From Gigaspora rosea (Eukaryota > Glomeromycota > Glomeromycetes > Diversisporales > Gigasporaceae): a DNA stretch of 64,000 nt. Of this stretch, positions 46,240-58,996 are shown piece after piece. Made by a program: the position numbers and the translations under genes. The notes beneath the pieces are model-generated. The model saw only the letters and a program-made list of their open reading frames with translations. It searched no databases and was not told the DNA's origin. Position 1 is the stretch's first letter; each line of letters opens with the position of its first letter. The stretch is from positions 87,601 to 151,600 of the forward strand of contig QKWP01001266.1 of assembly GCA_003550325.1 (NCBI GenBank). Direction: 5' to 3'.

Positions 46240-46640
46240 AAGAAAAAAAAGACTCGAAAAACGAATAAAAAAAAAAGACCCGAAAATAAAAAAAAAAAAT
46301 AAAAAAAAATTGAATCGAAAACTGAATCGAAAATAAAAAAAAAATCGAATCGAAAATAAAAAAAAAATCGAAACGAAAATAAAAAAAAATAAAAAAAAAA
46401 CAAAAAAAAAAATCGAATCGAAATAAAAAAAAAAATAAAAAAAAACAAAAAAAAAATCGAATAAGATAATCAAAGGGAGGAAAAGAATGATAGTCGAAAA
46501 AAAGAAAATAATCGAAGGGAAGAAAAGAGAAGAGAAGATAATCAAAAAGAAGTCAAAAAAGAAGATAATTGAAAGAGAAATGAAGAAAGTCGAAAAAAAG
46601 CAACCTGAGAAAGAAAGATCGAAAACCAAAAAAAAAATTT
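46240..46640. repeat. A-rich purine tract with tcgaa repeats
   Basis: Runs of A are broken by tcgaatcgaaaat and gaagaaaag-type units. Nearly all bases are A or G apart from the tcg triplets. It creates long Phe-rich or Lys-rich ORFs on both strands that are not genes. Confidence 0.75.
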
Positions 46641-47806
46641 GAAAGTAATTGAAGAAAAATCAGAGGAAATGAAATAGGGTTAGGTTAGGGTCAACGTTAA
46701 AATTTGGGCTAGGGTCTGGTTTTAGCGTTTTTAGAATAAGCTTTATTGCAATAAATCACAATTGAACTTATCTTCAAAAACGCATTTTTTTGGTGCACTA
46801 AAAAAATTTAGTGCTTACAAATATGCAGATCGTTTGTTTTGTTTGTTTAATTGTGCTATGTTTATTTTATCTTTGTTTGCATCATATGTTCATAAATTTT
46901 TGGGGATTCGCGACCAAACTTTTTTTTTAAATTATGGTATTGCTACTTAGTCTTGACTTGGGAATTGGTATTACTACTTGGCTTGGGCTCGAGAGTCGGC
47001 ATTTCTCCTTAGTTTGGGACCATGACCAAGTATCAAAAACCTATTTCAAAGTAAATTTTGTTTTGCTTGAATAGGGTTAGGGTATTGCTAATAGGCTAGG
47101 TTAGAAGGCGCTATACATATAAAAATTTGCAAGAAAAATTTTTTACTAATGCGCAGAAGGTCTTACTGGTATATGCGATTTTTGACAAAGTGAATCGTTT
47201 GTTTCGTTTGTTTTGAATTTTCTGATCGTGCTATGTTACACCTGAAATCAGATTGCCGGTAGCCCGAATGGTATGTACGGCATGATCGACACGTGATACA
47301 ATCTGCAATTTCTGGCCCGAAATATCACGTGACATTCAGCTTTAGCCAAAATCAGCATCAACCGTCACAATTATTAATATAATATTATTAGCATTTACAT
47401 GTTGTCAAATACTTAAAAATTTATAAACATAATATATTTACTAGTAATAAAAAAAAATATAAAAAATAAAGTATACTACTAGTATTGAGTTATTTCCAAG
47501 TTAAAATAAAAAAAATTTATCAGTAAAATATTATAGTATAAATGTTTTATATGCATTTTATAAGCACCATAAAATTATATACATAAAAAAAAAAGCATGC
47601 TAGCAGGAAAAAAATTTGTAAATTAAAATTTAGTATGGTAAGTCTTCAGTAAACCAAGATTTTAAACACAAAACAGCCCGAACTGTTTTATTATCAAGTG
47701 AGCTTCGTGATTTAGTAACTGTTAATCCAGCTAAACTAAATAGTTGTTCACATTGAACACTAGTAGACATAATAGCTAGATAATCTGTATTTGCATATAG
47801 GCGTTG

Positions 47807-48289
47807 TTTAGAACACGGGTTTGAGGCAAGCTAATAGTTATTTAGTCAAATGCAAATTATAATTTTTATCCTCGGCTATATTAATCATTAGCTTGTCTCA
47901 AACTAATGTTTCAAAATAATGCCATAGGCATTATTTTGCACAAATACAGTGCAAATTGTACCATAAATTAACTTTATTATTGCTCATCTCGTCATGTGCA
48001 CCTTCCTTGCACACAACAGTCATGACCAACCTTATACCTACAGTCACGTCCTTTTGTACAAACGACGTAATACAGTATGGAATGGGTCACGGAACAAGCC
48101 ACAGGACATCACGTAAGCAGATCTTTTCGAGCATAATGCTTTGATCTCTCTCTTTGTTTCTTTCTTTTGTTTTTACGAAAGTCCAGTGACCCTGTATCGC
48201 CCATTTTTGGGCGTGGTAGAAGGGTAGCTGGACACAATGTCGAGCAGAAAAATCAAAAAACAAAGCATCTTGGACATAAGAAACATCCC
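47807..48289. other. Intergenic DNA, no gene recognised
   Basis: A pair of taatgattagcttgtctcaa / ttgaggcaagctaatagtta strings near 47818-47910 forms a loose inverted repeat, perhaps a small MITE. Less AT-rich DNA near 47980-48120 shows no domain. Confidence 0.3.
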
Positions 48290-50850
48290 ATACCTGTATA
48301 CCACTACTCTCTCTCTCTTCTTTCCCTTCTTTCTTTCCTCTTTTTTTTTTATTTATTTTTTTTCTTTTACGTGGCCAGAATGTGCGCACCTGTTCTACTA
48401 TACCTGCCCGTGTATATACAACTACACCTAAATGTAATCATACAGTAATCATACCTACTCCATAAAATTATCTTACTTGACATGCTGCAAACTTCCTTAG
48501 CTCTTCTGGATATTTCAAACCTAGTTTAGCCTGTGAGTGGTGTGGGTATTGTGTAAATGTGGTTTTATGTGTAATTCCAATTTGAAGGCATGTGGAGTGA
48601 CAAAAAACCTATGCATTCATTCTCCTTTCCCTTTTCACTCTTTTTTTTTCTCCATATACTATACCATTACTTATGAGCGGTGTGAGATGTACATTCTTGC
48701 TTCACTCTAAACACGCACATACTATATGCGGTTATCTGCTTTAATTATATCCCACACGAACATGCATGTTCGCTTTCTTCTTACAATGCTTTGTACTATA
48801 CCCATATACCACTACTTTCAATCTCAATTCAAGAGTAGTATGGGATGTACATACCTGCTTACTGTATATATCCAAATTTTCTCAACCGTAACTATTGTTA
48901 AAGTGGAATAGGGTATTTACACCTGTTTTACACAAAAATATACATTCATATGCCTGGTTTATACCTCTACCCAAATATGCGCATAACTTATGGATTTCCT
49001 TTTCTCTTCTTTTTTTTTGTTTTTTTTTCTGTTTTGTTTACTATCGCATTACTTAAAAGGGGTATGGGGTGTACTAGGGTTCCGAAGTTTGATCTGGGTT
49101 TGATTTGAGTTTGATCAAACCCCAAATCAAACCAAACTCAAACTATAAATTTTATTAAGTTTGAGATCAAACCCAAATTCAAATAAAAAATAATCAAATT
49201 CAAACCAAACCCAAATACTATACTAAGTTTAATTTGAGTTTGATTTGAAGTTTGCAAACTAGTTTGAGTTTGAATAACATAAATATATTTTTATAATTTT
49301 AAAATTTTTTTACTAAGTTAACGGTACTTACCGACTAAAAGAAAGTTGTAAAGCTTGTCAAGACACATCCAATGGTGGTTATATCACCCAAATCGGCCTA
49401 GTGGATGGCAAAATATCGTCGAAAAACGATTGGCTGACTATATAAAAATCTGTGACGGAGATTACATATGAAAATCACAGGCAAAATGTGGCGTGCTTCC
49501 ATCTAAAACATTTTTTCTTACTAAGCTAATGATACATGCCACTAATTGAAAGTTGTAGAGCTCGTCGAGACGCATCTAATGGTGGTTAGATCATTCAAAT
49601 CGACCCAATTGATGGCGAGATATCGTCGAAAAACGATTGGCTGACTATATGAAATCTCTTATGTAAACAATGTTTTGTTTACATAGATTTTATATAGTCG
49701 GCCAATCGTTTTTTGACGATATTTTGCCATCCACTGGGTCGATTTGGATGATCTAACCACTGTTAGATACCTCTACAACTTTCAATTAGTGGGCATGTAT
49801 CGTTAGCTTAGAAGAAAAAAGTTTTAGATGGAAGTACGCCACATTTCGCCTGTGATTTTCATATGTAATCTCCATCACGGATTTTTATATAGTCGGCCAA
49901 TCGTTTTTCAACAATATCTCGCCATCCACTAGGCCGATTTGGGTGATATAACCACCATTGGATGCGTCTTGACAAGCTCTACAACTTTCAATTAGTCGAT
50001 AAGTACCGTTAACTCAGTAAAAAAAATTTAAAATATAAAAATATTTTATGTTATTCAAACTCAAACTAGTTTGCAAACTTCAAACTCAAATTCAAACCAA
50101 ACTCAAATTTAACTAAAAAGTTTGCTTCAAATCAAACTTAAATAATTTTTTTTAATCATAGTTTGGGTTTGAGTTAGATTTCAAATCAAATCAAACCCAA
50201 ATCTGACCTAAAGTTTGATTTGATCCGGGCTTGTAGGAACTCTAGGGTGTACACACCTGCTTCGATCTATATATACATGTTACATAACGTAATATACACA
50301 TTCATATACTTTTATACCACTATACGAACATATGCGTTCGTCCTTTATTTTTTTTCCTGTACTATATACTTATATACTACTATCTTCAATTGTACTTTAA
50401 AAGCAGTGTGGAATGTACACACCCGCCTCACTGCACAAATTTTCTTAACTATAACCATAATTAAAGGGTGGTGTAGGGTGTTCACACCCGCCCCACTCAT
50501 ACCTATACACAACATATACATACATATGACCAGTTTATACTTCTATATGAACATGCGCATTCATTTTTCTTCACCCATTTTTTTCATATACTATACTATT
50601 TCTTAGGAGTGGTATGGGATATACACACCATTTCAATCCATACATACACATAACATAAGTTATATTTATACCCATACATGAATATGCGCATTTATTCAAT
50701 TTTTTTTTCTTTGCCCTGTACCATATACTTATGTACTGCTACATTCAACCTTAATTCGAGTATAGTGTGGGGGTATATATATCCACCTCACATCTACACA
50801 TGAACATACACGTCTGTGTATCTATTTCTACCACAGCATAAATCTGCAGA
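48290..50850. repeat. Higher-order repeat array, split by a palindromic element
   Basis: Blocks of the form Y-rich run, tatactatacca, ttacttaRgagyggtatggg, atgtacacacctgcttcact and atatacacataca recur near 48600, 48790, 49030, 50360, 50580 and 50710. The intervening 49075-50244 is a later insertion. No coding signal. Confidence 0.5.
49075..50244. mobile_element. Palindromic hAT-type element, 1170 bp, 8-bp TSD
   Basis: Ends tagggttcc and, reversed, tagagttcc. Exact 8-bp direct repeats gggtgtac flank it (49067-49074 and 50245-50252), which fits hAT superfamily TSD length. Nearly the whole element is an inverted repeat centred near 49680. Each arm starts with tttgagtttgaaat-rich DNA and contains two copies of a roughly 100-bp module (cgtcgaaaaacgattggctg core) at about 49339, 49545, 49690 and 49885. 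No transposase. Confidence 0.8.
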
Positions 50851-50989
50851 CACCAGTCTTTACTCAGATGATTCAATTACCCAAATATCGGCCACTCATA
50901 TGAATGGTTTACCCATTTAACTTTAGCGCCAATTTCTGATTTTATCATGTGATCATTTTCTCGCCATTCCAGTGATTGGTTCATTATCC

Positions 50990-51600
50990 TTCTCTTGGTA
51001 CTCTGTTCCCATTTTGGTTACTGTCACCAGCCTCAGCAGACTTTTGGTAACAAACAAATGCCTCATGTTCATTTTTTTCAACTCCAATTTCATTCTTAAC
51101 ATTACCCATATCTGCTAATTTTGATTGTAAATGGGTGCTTTATGCTTATCCTTTTCAGCTCTCATTTTCTTTCTTTTCGATATTCTATATTATACCTTCC
51201 ATAACCTTATTGCAAAGACATCTGCTAATGCTTCTCTGCATCGCTACTACTATTTTTCAAGACTCAGAGAGGCTATTTGCCCTCGCTTTTCCTTCTTTAG
51301 GTCCCAGAAGATTATCATGATTTCGAATTTCCAGCATTACATACACTAGCAGATTCCTGGTAATAATCCATAGTTTTGTGTTTTTCTTTTCCACTTCAAT
51401 TCCAATGAAAACAGATACCAACATCTTCATTTCCTACAGAATTCCCTATCTGCAAATTCGAATGGCAAATGAATACCTCATTATGATGCAAATATTATAT
51501 GTTCCATATTTTTCTTTATTAATGCAACACTCTTGCAAATTCTATCTGTTAATGCCTTCTTACTTTACTCCAAGACTATTTTCCAGAATTTAGTGAGATC
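50990..51600 (-). pseudogene. Sel1-repeat gene remnant
   Basis: Minus-strand text includes ADMGNVKNEIGVEKNEHEAF with VCYQKSAEAGDS, then further copies around 51360-51460 (VEVEKKNTKLWIITR-type, YYQESA). This is the Sel1 signature, but frames change and stops are frequent. Adjacent to the nest of elements that starts at 51642. Confidence 0.6.
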
Positions 51601-53158
51601 AACTAGCATTTTTGCAAAATGCACTTGGTATGCTTTTAGGTAGGCTAGTCATGGCAGAAAAATTTCACTATCACGTAACTGAAGATCATTTCTGACCTGG
51701 TAAGATCTATTTATAAAAATAAAATATTTTAAAATTTAATGAAGATTTCTCCACAACTATTAGACTAAATTTAATAAAATTTTTTTATTTTGATTCTATA
51801 AATTCATAGAATTCAAACCAAAAAAAGTTCATTGAATTTAATTAGATGGTTGTCAAGATATCTTTATTCAAAGTTAGAGAAAATCAAAACATCTATTGTT
51901 GGTAGCTAAATCAGAAATCCTGTGACCCACGTGATCGCTGCGCCAAAATTATTAGACTGAAGAAATCCAAAGAAACAACAACAAACAAAAGAGCCCCGGA
52001 GCAGCCCCAAAGAATATAGACAAACTAGCCCCAAAAAGCCCCAAGGGCTTAAAACAAAGATATAAAAGCCTTAAATGAATTAAAGGTCAAGAGATCAGAA
52101 TGGGTACCCCAGGACCTTGGTACAGAAGAAAAGAAAGTGAGGCATACAAAATGAATTCGTGAAAAACTTAGCCCACCAAGACCAAGCAAAGCCCAAAGAA
52201 GCAAATTGGAATATTTTTGCTTAGGACAAACAAATAAAAAGGCTAAATTCGAGTAAAATTGGTTGTGGCTATGATAGTATGCATCATAATTGCGTAAGGA
52301 GAACGATTTGCATTAAAATTAGAGAAATAACGCGATAAGGATAGCGAGTGTAATAGAGTTTTTTTCTTTTTTCTTTCTTTTTCTTTCTTTCAATTTCTTT
52401 ATAAATAAAAGGGCATTTCACCCAAGTTGTAAGGATAATGAATCTCGAATCCAAAAAAAAAGATATAATAAAATTTGAATATCTCTTTGATAAAACCCAT
52501 TAACCTGTGATTTTAAAAAAACTGTTCATTCATTAAAATTATATACTGTTTACCCATAACAAACCAATTTGCCTTGCCAAATCTCTTTTACCTCATCTTT
52601 GTTTTGTTGCGTGATTGTGTATATGTTGTTGATTTTCTTTTTTTGTATCGATTTGCTCCATTTCATTCTAGAAGTCGAGACTCTAACAATTTTGGTAGTG
52701 ACTGTGAGATCCTGAATAAAAATAAAGAGGTTAAATAAATTAAAAATCTCTTTTGAGTCAAGAAATAATCGCTAGAACTTAGTAATTATAATGGAACAAG
52801 AGTGGAAAATGCTGGTCCTTTGCAAAATGACGAAAACTGGTTTGATGACACTGAACCCATAACCTCGACTACCCAGAACAGAATATGCCCTATGGTGATC
52901 ATAGTCATACCCTGTTGATGACCTGCTGATATACCAAATTGTAAATGATGATCGAATAATCCTCCTGTCCAGGAGCCATTGCATGTAGTATTACGAGAAA
53001 TTGCAAATGCATTTAGGGAAGCCTCCGCTGGTATTGCTGCTGCTGCTCTTCTCCTGCTGCGAGAAACAAATTTGGTATGTGTTAAACCCTTCCGTGAAAA
53101 AGAAAATTATGACCCCCTCGAGTGGGTAGAGGCATTTGAAGAGAGCTGCGGATGCTAA

Positions 53159-55286
53159 CAGTGATGGCAAATGACCTGAAATGACCCAAATGACCCAAAT
53201 GACAAATGACCAGTCATTGGGTCATTTCAAAGGTGAAATGACCTAGTGGGTCATTTGAATTTGATTGGTGGATCACGCAGGGGCATTAATTCGAATTTTG
53301 GCCTGAATTAAGCTTAATTTAGGCTAAAATTCGAAATTACACCCTTGCACGTTATTTCGCGCTTATACATAAATATTTATTTTTTCCCATATGATTGCCC
53401 ATTATTATGGCTGATTATGATTAAAATAGGTAAGAATCATTTTGCAAATACTACAGTACTATTTATTATTTTGTAAACAATTTGGCAATTGGCTATAAGA
53501 ATTATATGCCGCTAAAAATATAACATTTATAAAGTCGGATCAAAATGTTTGAGGAAACTATAAATAAAGCCAAGATTTTGGTTAAGTTCCAAAATGTTTG
53601 GCCAATTTTTTATGACGAAACTCATAAGTAAAAAGGTCGAAGATAAATTTTTTTAAAAAAATAATTCTGCCATATATACGAAAAACAATTTTGCCATAAA
53701 AAAATTGGTTCGTATTTTTATACACATGAAAGGCAAACAGCCTTTTTGTTCTCTTTGGAAAGAATTCTCAGAAATTATGTACTTTTTTACCTATCGTAAT
53801 TTGACGCGAGAAAAAATTACCGGTTTTATGACACCATATTTATAAGATACTTTTGGATAATAACAAGCACAAGTTCCTTTTCCATTTATGTAGCACCTCT
53901 TTGTTCAGCTATAATTATCTATCGGATAACTTTTTTACAGCATTTTTTTTATTTTATTTTATTTTATTTTATTTTTTATTTTTATTTTATTTTTTTATTT
54001 TTTTCTTTTTTTTTTATTTTTTTATTTATTTATTCTTTTATTTATTAATTTTCGCAATACTATCATAACTACCTTAATGTTCTATTTGCATATATTTGGG
54101 ATAATAAAGCCAGATGGAAAAAATAAGCTTAGATAAGCTCTAAGATATGTTCTAAAGGTAAGATAATACAATTACTTTCATTGTTTTGAAAAGCCTGTTA
54201 ACTAAGTGACAGGCAATCATTTTTGCGAAATTAGATGACTTTATGACCGGTTATGTTCTGGGTTTTTTATGTATCCTTTTATGGTTATTTGATTATTGTT
54301 GTGATTTTTTGTAACTTGTAATTACAGGTAATTTGGGAATAGCATATGATTTTTGAAATTCGTATTGTTATGAGTATTGTTAGATCGGTGGCAGGGTTAA
54401 GGGATTATAGCTATAAGGACGAATCAGTGTTATGAAAAGAGAAAAAAGGAGTATTTAAAGTAAATGGTCTCGGTGAAGAAGGTTATCTTTTTTTCGCTAT
54501 TGCTCGCCTTGTGAAGGCTGGCTCTATTGCCCTCCCTCACCCTCCCGAAACCAAGCAAGTAATGTTGTTATATCAGGCTCTATGGCTGCAGTAGCATTGC
54601 AAGAACCTGTTGTTCGGCTCCACTGCTACAGTAGCAGTGCAAGGACCATTTTGTATGTGGCTTCGCAGCTGCAAGTGGCAGTGCAAGGACTAGTTTTAAT
54701 TTTGGCTCCGCGACTGCAAGTGGCAGTGCAAGGATATAATAAGAATAAAGCCCGCCTATATTGGCATGAGCATATATGCCAATTCTCTTTGCAACTATAG
54801 GAAGAGTGATGTTTTCTCTCTATATAAAAGTATTTGCATCTATAAGTTGTTTTGGGTTGATCCCTTTATCTGTGGGACATGTGAAGCATTATTGGTATCC
54901 CTTTGTTTATTGTTAATAAGTCTATGTCTCTATAATTGTGTATTCAGATTATGTATATTAGAGCCAATAAGGGTAGTGAGGCCTTATCCCATATATAAAG
55001 TCATTCAGTTTGTTGGAATAAAGTCAGCTGATCGAGCAATAATATTGCATAATAAATGCATTATCGTATACAATAAAATAAAAAAACTCAATACCAGTAT
55101 ACACAATTGCCTAATGACAAAATGACCCTCAAATGACCACGATCATTTGGAAATGACTGTGGTCATTTGGTCACAGGTCATTTTCAAATGACCCAAAATC
55201 TGAATGACCGATAATGACCGGTCATTTAAGGGTCATTTGAGGTCATTTGAAAAATTTTCAAATGACCAGGTCATTTACTATCACTG
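53159..55286. mobile_element. hAT-type non-autonomous element, 2.13 kb
   Basis: Ends cagtgatggcaaatgacc and, reversed, cagtgatagtaaatgacc. Arms are rich in aaatgacc/ggtcattt units. Flanks gatgctaa (53151-53158) and gatgtgaa (55287-55294) match at 6 of 8 bases, fitting an 8-bp hAT TSD. The interior holds a T-rich tract (53945-54050), a three-copy ctgcaagtggcagtgcaagg repeat (54580-54735) and no transposase. Confidence 0.7.
53277..53348. mobile_element. Mini foldback, 72 bp, inside the hAT element
   Basis: gcaggggcattaattcgaat ... attcgaaattacacccttgc folds into an almost complete hairpin around ttaagcttaa. It is either a tiny MITE or part of the hAT element's subterminal structure. Confidence 0.5.
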
Positions 55287-56585
55287 GATGTGAACAATTG
55301 GTCCTCTGAAAGGAAGGTTAAAATTGCTTTGGGTTATCTGCGTGGTGTAGCTGCCAATTGGTATGATAGAGTCAAAAGAACTTTGGATGAAGTGGGATGA
55401 CCGTGATAACCAGGCCGTGAGTTTTGTTCCTCATTTTCTTAAGTACTTTGCAACCCCAAGTGTCATCACCAGTATCAGGCTGATTTGAATGCCTAGCCTA
55501 ATGAGACACAGAACATGTAGATTCGTATGCCTACAATTTCAAAAGGTTGTTGCACTGAGTTGACTCCGAGAACTGTCTTCCCCAACCGTACATAGTGTGA
55601 ATATTTTTGGGAGTTTAAAGCCCAAAATAGCTTCGTAGTTGAGTGTGGCCAACCCTAGGAATTTTGATGAAGCTTTAGTCAATGCTCATAAAATTGAAGC
55701 CAGTGGATATTATAGTAAAAAAATGGAGCATAAGTTCAAAATGGTTGATATGATGATTTGGACTATTTGACTCAACAAAATGTAGGCAATGTCGACCAAC
55801 TACAAAAAACTTGTCAATGCACTGGCCACCCGAATCAAGGCAAATGAAACAAGACCTCGTTATAATAATAATAGAAGTGCCTATAATAGCACTAACCCTA
55901 CCTCGCGATTAATTTGTTATAATTGTGGAGAACCGGACATATCTCACGTGATTGTATGTCTGAATGGGTCCCTTTCTGGAACATACCCCTGAGAAACCAA
56001 GGCCTGAATCTGAACTAGAGCTTGACTTCGACCTCAGGTTTGAATCAAGAAACCAATTTGAATAACCCACCTGTACCTGCATCGACACAACCTCAGAATA
56101 TAAACTTGTGCAATCTAGATACTGGATATCTAACAGAGGAAGAAGATGCATTTGTACTTCCACTTTCTTGTCATCAACCATATTCTACTTAAAGACCAAA
56201 AAGAAACCAGAAAAAGTCAGAAAGTCGAGCAGAAGAAGATTGCGAACCAACCCTCCAATAGCTTCCACCTCTATACTGCCCTAGTAAAAGCAACTCCAGC
56301 ACCAAACCAACCCCTACAGACCCCAGAAATCCCTTCAGTACAACCTCAACGACAGAGTGGCCCTTCAATTGTTGATAAACTGGAACTGTACAATGTGGTA
56401 CAAGATATTTTGAGAATGAATGTAACTGCCACTATTGGGCAACTTCTACAGTACTCAAACCAACATTGTAATCTAGCTCAGATATTAAAAAGACCCTCGA
56501 TAGTTGAAACTGTCCTACCCCACGAAATGGAAACAAACATACTGCAACCCTGAATAATAAATGTACTACTGCTGCCCATTGTTAT

Positions 56586-56885
56586 GTGCGAATAAAAAAT
56601 AACCCTATAGTAGCTATGCTTGACTCCGGAGCTGCTATGAGCTTAATGTCAAAACAAATGATAAAAAAATTGGGGTTGAAAATCAATGAGCCATCCACCA
56701 CGGTAGTTGTGACCGCAAATGGGACAAGAGAGCGTGCCCTAGAGAAAGTTAACAATCTCAAAATGGCAATTCAAGATATAATGATACCTATCTCATTTCA
56801 AATCATTGAATCTACGGACAACCTGCTACTGCTAGGAATGGATTGGTTCGTAAAGGCTCAAGCCCAAATGCATTTCATGAAATAA
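56586..56885 (+). mobile_element. Aspartic protease region of the Ty3-type element
   Basis: A fossil part. VAMLDSGAAMSLMSKQM carries the DSGA active-site motif, and NLLLLGMDWF the closing LLGMD strand, as in Ty3/gypsy proteases. Confidence 0.75.
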
Positions 56886-57399
56886 AGGTTATACCTCATG
56901 TACTGCGAAAAACAAGCGTAATACCAATATCCACTAATGGTTGTCCCTCAGTGGAGCCTGTAGTCGAACCCCTAAGAGCGAGGATACATTTGACGAGTTT
57001 GAATATGAAGATGAGTTTTAGATGAGGCTAAAGGTTACTTTACCGAAGGAACTCTAGAGGACGAACTATTCAAAATCTATAGAGAGATTATGATGAACTT
57101 ACCGCGTGTCTAGCTAATATAGAAGAATTACCCACCCAAGAGCCGGACTCTAAAGATGTATCTGTAGAAGAGAGTTTGGAGAGAAGTCTTGATAATGCCC
57201 CCTTGGACCTAGAAGAAAAAGAATTGGCCTGTGTAAAATTATTGGAGGAGAAAGATATTTTCGCCCAAAATATGAACGACCTTGAACTAACAGGTATGAT
57301 CACTCATGAAATTAATACGGGAACCGCTGCCCCAATAAAGCAGGCACCTACCATGCTGCACCTAGTATATGCACTTTTATTAAAAAAGAAATTGCACAA

Positions 57400-58200
57400 T
57401 TAAGGAAAAGGGATTAGTTAGAGATTCGAAAAGCCCTTGGGTGGCCCCTATAGTGGTTGTGCTGAAAAAAACTGGAAAACTTCGTGTGTATCGATTACTA
57501 TAGGTTGAACAGGGTAACCAAAAAGAATGCTTTTTTTCTTCCCTGTACCGACGATCTGTTGGAGGTGTTTGGTGGTGCAGTTTGGTTTTTTTTATTAGAT
57601 TTAATGTTGGGATACTGGCAGGTGAAAATGAATAAAAGGAATTTGCACAATTAAGGAAAAGGGATTAGTTAGAGATTCGAAAAGCCCTTGGGTGGCCCCT
57701 ATAGTGGTTGTGCTGAAAAAAACTGGAAAGCTTTGTGTGTATCGATTACCAAAGGTTAAACGGGGTAACCAAAAAAAATGCTTTTCTTCTTCCCTGTATC
57801 GACGATCTGTTGGAGGTATTTGATGGTGCGGTTTGGTTTTTTTATTAGATTTAATGTCAGGATACTGGCAGGTGAAAATAAATAAAAAAGACCAGGAGAA
57901 AACTGCGTTTGCAACAACATTTGGAAGCTACGAATTTGTAGTTATGCTCTTTGGTCTCTATAATGCGCCTGCTATATTTTAGCAACTAATAAATTATGTG
58001 CTTGCTGACTTTATTGAACAATTTGCCGTGGTATACCTCGATGATATTACAACCTTTTTTAATAAATATTTGATCCACATTACGGCTATATTTAATAAAT
58101 TAAAGACTATAAATTTAAAGTTAAATTTAGAAAAGTGCTCCTTTTTCAAACCTCACCTGCAGTTTCTGGGCACATAGTTGGTCATGACAGAACTCCAAAC
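57400..58200 (+). mobile_element. Reverse transcriptase region of the Ty3-type element
   Basis: A fossil part. [35 protein letters not shown] (YLDD active site, near 58030) and LNLEKCSFFKPHLQFLG follow the Ty3 RT order. Broken in several places. Confidence 0.75.
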
Positions 58201-58419
58201 AATCTATGTGAGGTCATAGTTGAAAAATAGCTAATGGTGAGCCATTTTTTTAAAAAGATTATATTTGAAAAGTAGGTATTGGAGAAAAAGGTTATATTTG
58301 AAACCCACTAAATGGCAAAATAGATATATTTGAAAGAATGCTAATAGGGTAATTTTTATAAATGTTATATTTGAAATGTGCTAATAAAAAATTGGGCTAT
58401 AATAGTAACTTAGCAGGTA

Positions 58420-58580
58420 AAAAGGAAAAAGGAGAAAAGGGAGAGAGAGGTAAAAGAGAGAGAGGTGAAAAAGAGAAAAAGGAGAAAAGGTAAAAATGGA
58501 AAAAAGAGAATGAGAGGAAAAAGGAGAGAAAGGGAAAAGGGAGAGAGGAATAAAAGGGAGAGAGAGATAAAAATAAATCG
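58420..58580. repeat. Purine-rich tract (agagagg, aaaaagg units)
   Basis: Simple-sequence DNA of A and G, preceded at 58250-58390 by a few gttatatttgaaa repeats. At about 58750-58774 the reverse strand reads tacagtcaaacctccatata, a pogo/Tigger-like terminus abutting the 3' LTR. Confidence 0.55.
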
Positions 58581-58996
58581 AAATGAGGATTTTTTTTAAA
58601 TTTTTTTTTATTTTGTAGTATATGTATTTATGATCTAGAGCACATTACAGATTAAATAGGCATAGAAAATTTTTTAAATTTTTTTTTTAGGGAACATTAG
58701 GTTGGTATACTTACAAAGTGATTATATTGGTTTTGTGACTATATAGAGGGTGACTATATGGAGGTTTGACTGTAATAAAATTCGAATATCTCTTTAATAA
58801 AACCCGTTACCCCGTGATTTCAAAAAAACTGTCCATTTGTTAGAATTACGTACTGTTTATCCGTAACAAACCAACTTGCATTGCTTTGCCAAATCTCTTT
58901 CACCTCACCTTGGTTTGTTGCGTGGTTGTATGTTTATTGTTGATTTTTTTTTGTGTCGACCTGCTCCGTTTCGTCCTAGAAGTCGAGACTCTAACA

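Larger units (their letters stand above)
44507..47369 (+). mobile_element. Ginger-type DNA transposon, 2863 bp, about 113-bp TIRs
   Basis: Left end tgtgacggctgatgctgatt; the right end, reverse-complemented, reads tgtgacggttgatgctgatt. Similarity continues for about 113 bp to gccgtacataccattcgggc. Flanks attaa and attat fit a 5-bp TSD with one change. Inside is a Gypsy-integrase-like transposase on the plus strand (44923-46236). TIRs plus a single integrase-like gene, with no RT or Gag, define Ginger cut-and-paste transposons. The frame is broken into a few pieces, so this copy is not autonomous. It lies inside a hAT remnant. Confidence 0.75.
43899..47806 (-). mobile_element. hAT transposon remnant, interrupted by a Ginger element
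   Basis: The left end tagagggctgttaattgggc resembles hAT termini. At 47630-47803 (minus) lies a transposase C-terminus: STSVQCEQLFSLAGLTVTKS, then RSSLDNKTVRAVLCLKSW, the hAT dimerisation pattern, ending PY and TAA. Between 44507 and 47369 a Ginger-type element is inserted in what would be the 3' part. Everything upstream of residue RLYANTDYLA is missing, so the hAT is a fragment. Confidence 0.6.
52980..56000 (+). mobile_element. Gag region of the Ty3-type element, split by a hAT insertion
   Basis: A fossil part. YDPLEWVEAFE before the hAT insertion, and VKIALGYLRGVAANWYDRVK after it, follow the Gag pattern of the element at 36832-40936 (DPVEWLD, AAYWWEDRKRK). A CYNCGEP zinc-knuckle-like motif lies near 55915. 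Broken. Confidence 0.65.
51897..58996 (+). mobile_element. Ty3-type LTR retroelement, inserted in the hairpin element
   Basis: A fossil. The 5' LTR is 51897-52688 (TGTTGG...TCTAACA); the 3' LTR shares its last 220 bp at about 58775-58996. Flanks ctat at 51893-51896 and 58997-59000 form a 4-bp TSD. Removing it restores the host repeat's aaaacatctatcaaaataaa order, as seen at 59386. Parts: primer-site region at 52689, Gag (about 52980-53150, continuing 55290-56000 with a zinc knuckle), protease (56586-56885) and RT (about 57400-58200). Broken in many places; integrase not recognised. A hAT element sits inside gag. Confidence 0.75.

Noticed and set aside
46129-46629. Long Phe-rich minus-strand ORF (166 codons) and overlapping ORFs
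   Set aside because: It is the reverse reading of an A-rich simple-sequence tract after the Ginger transposase and has no domain.
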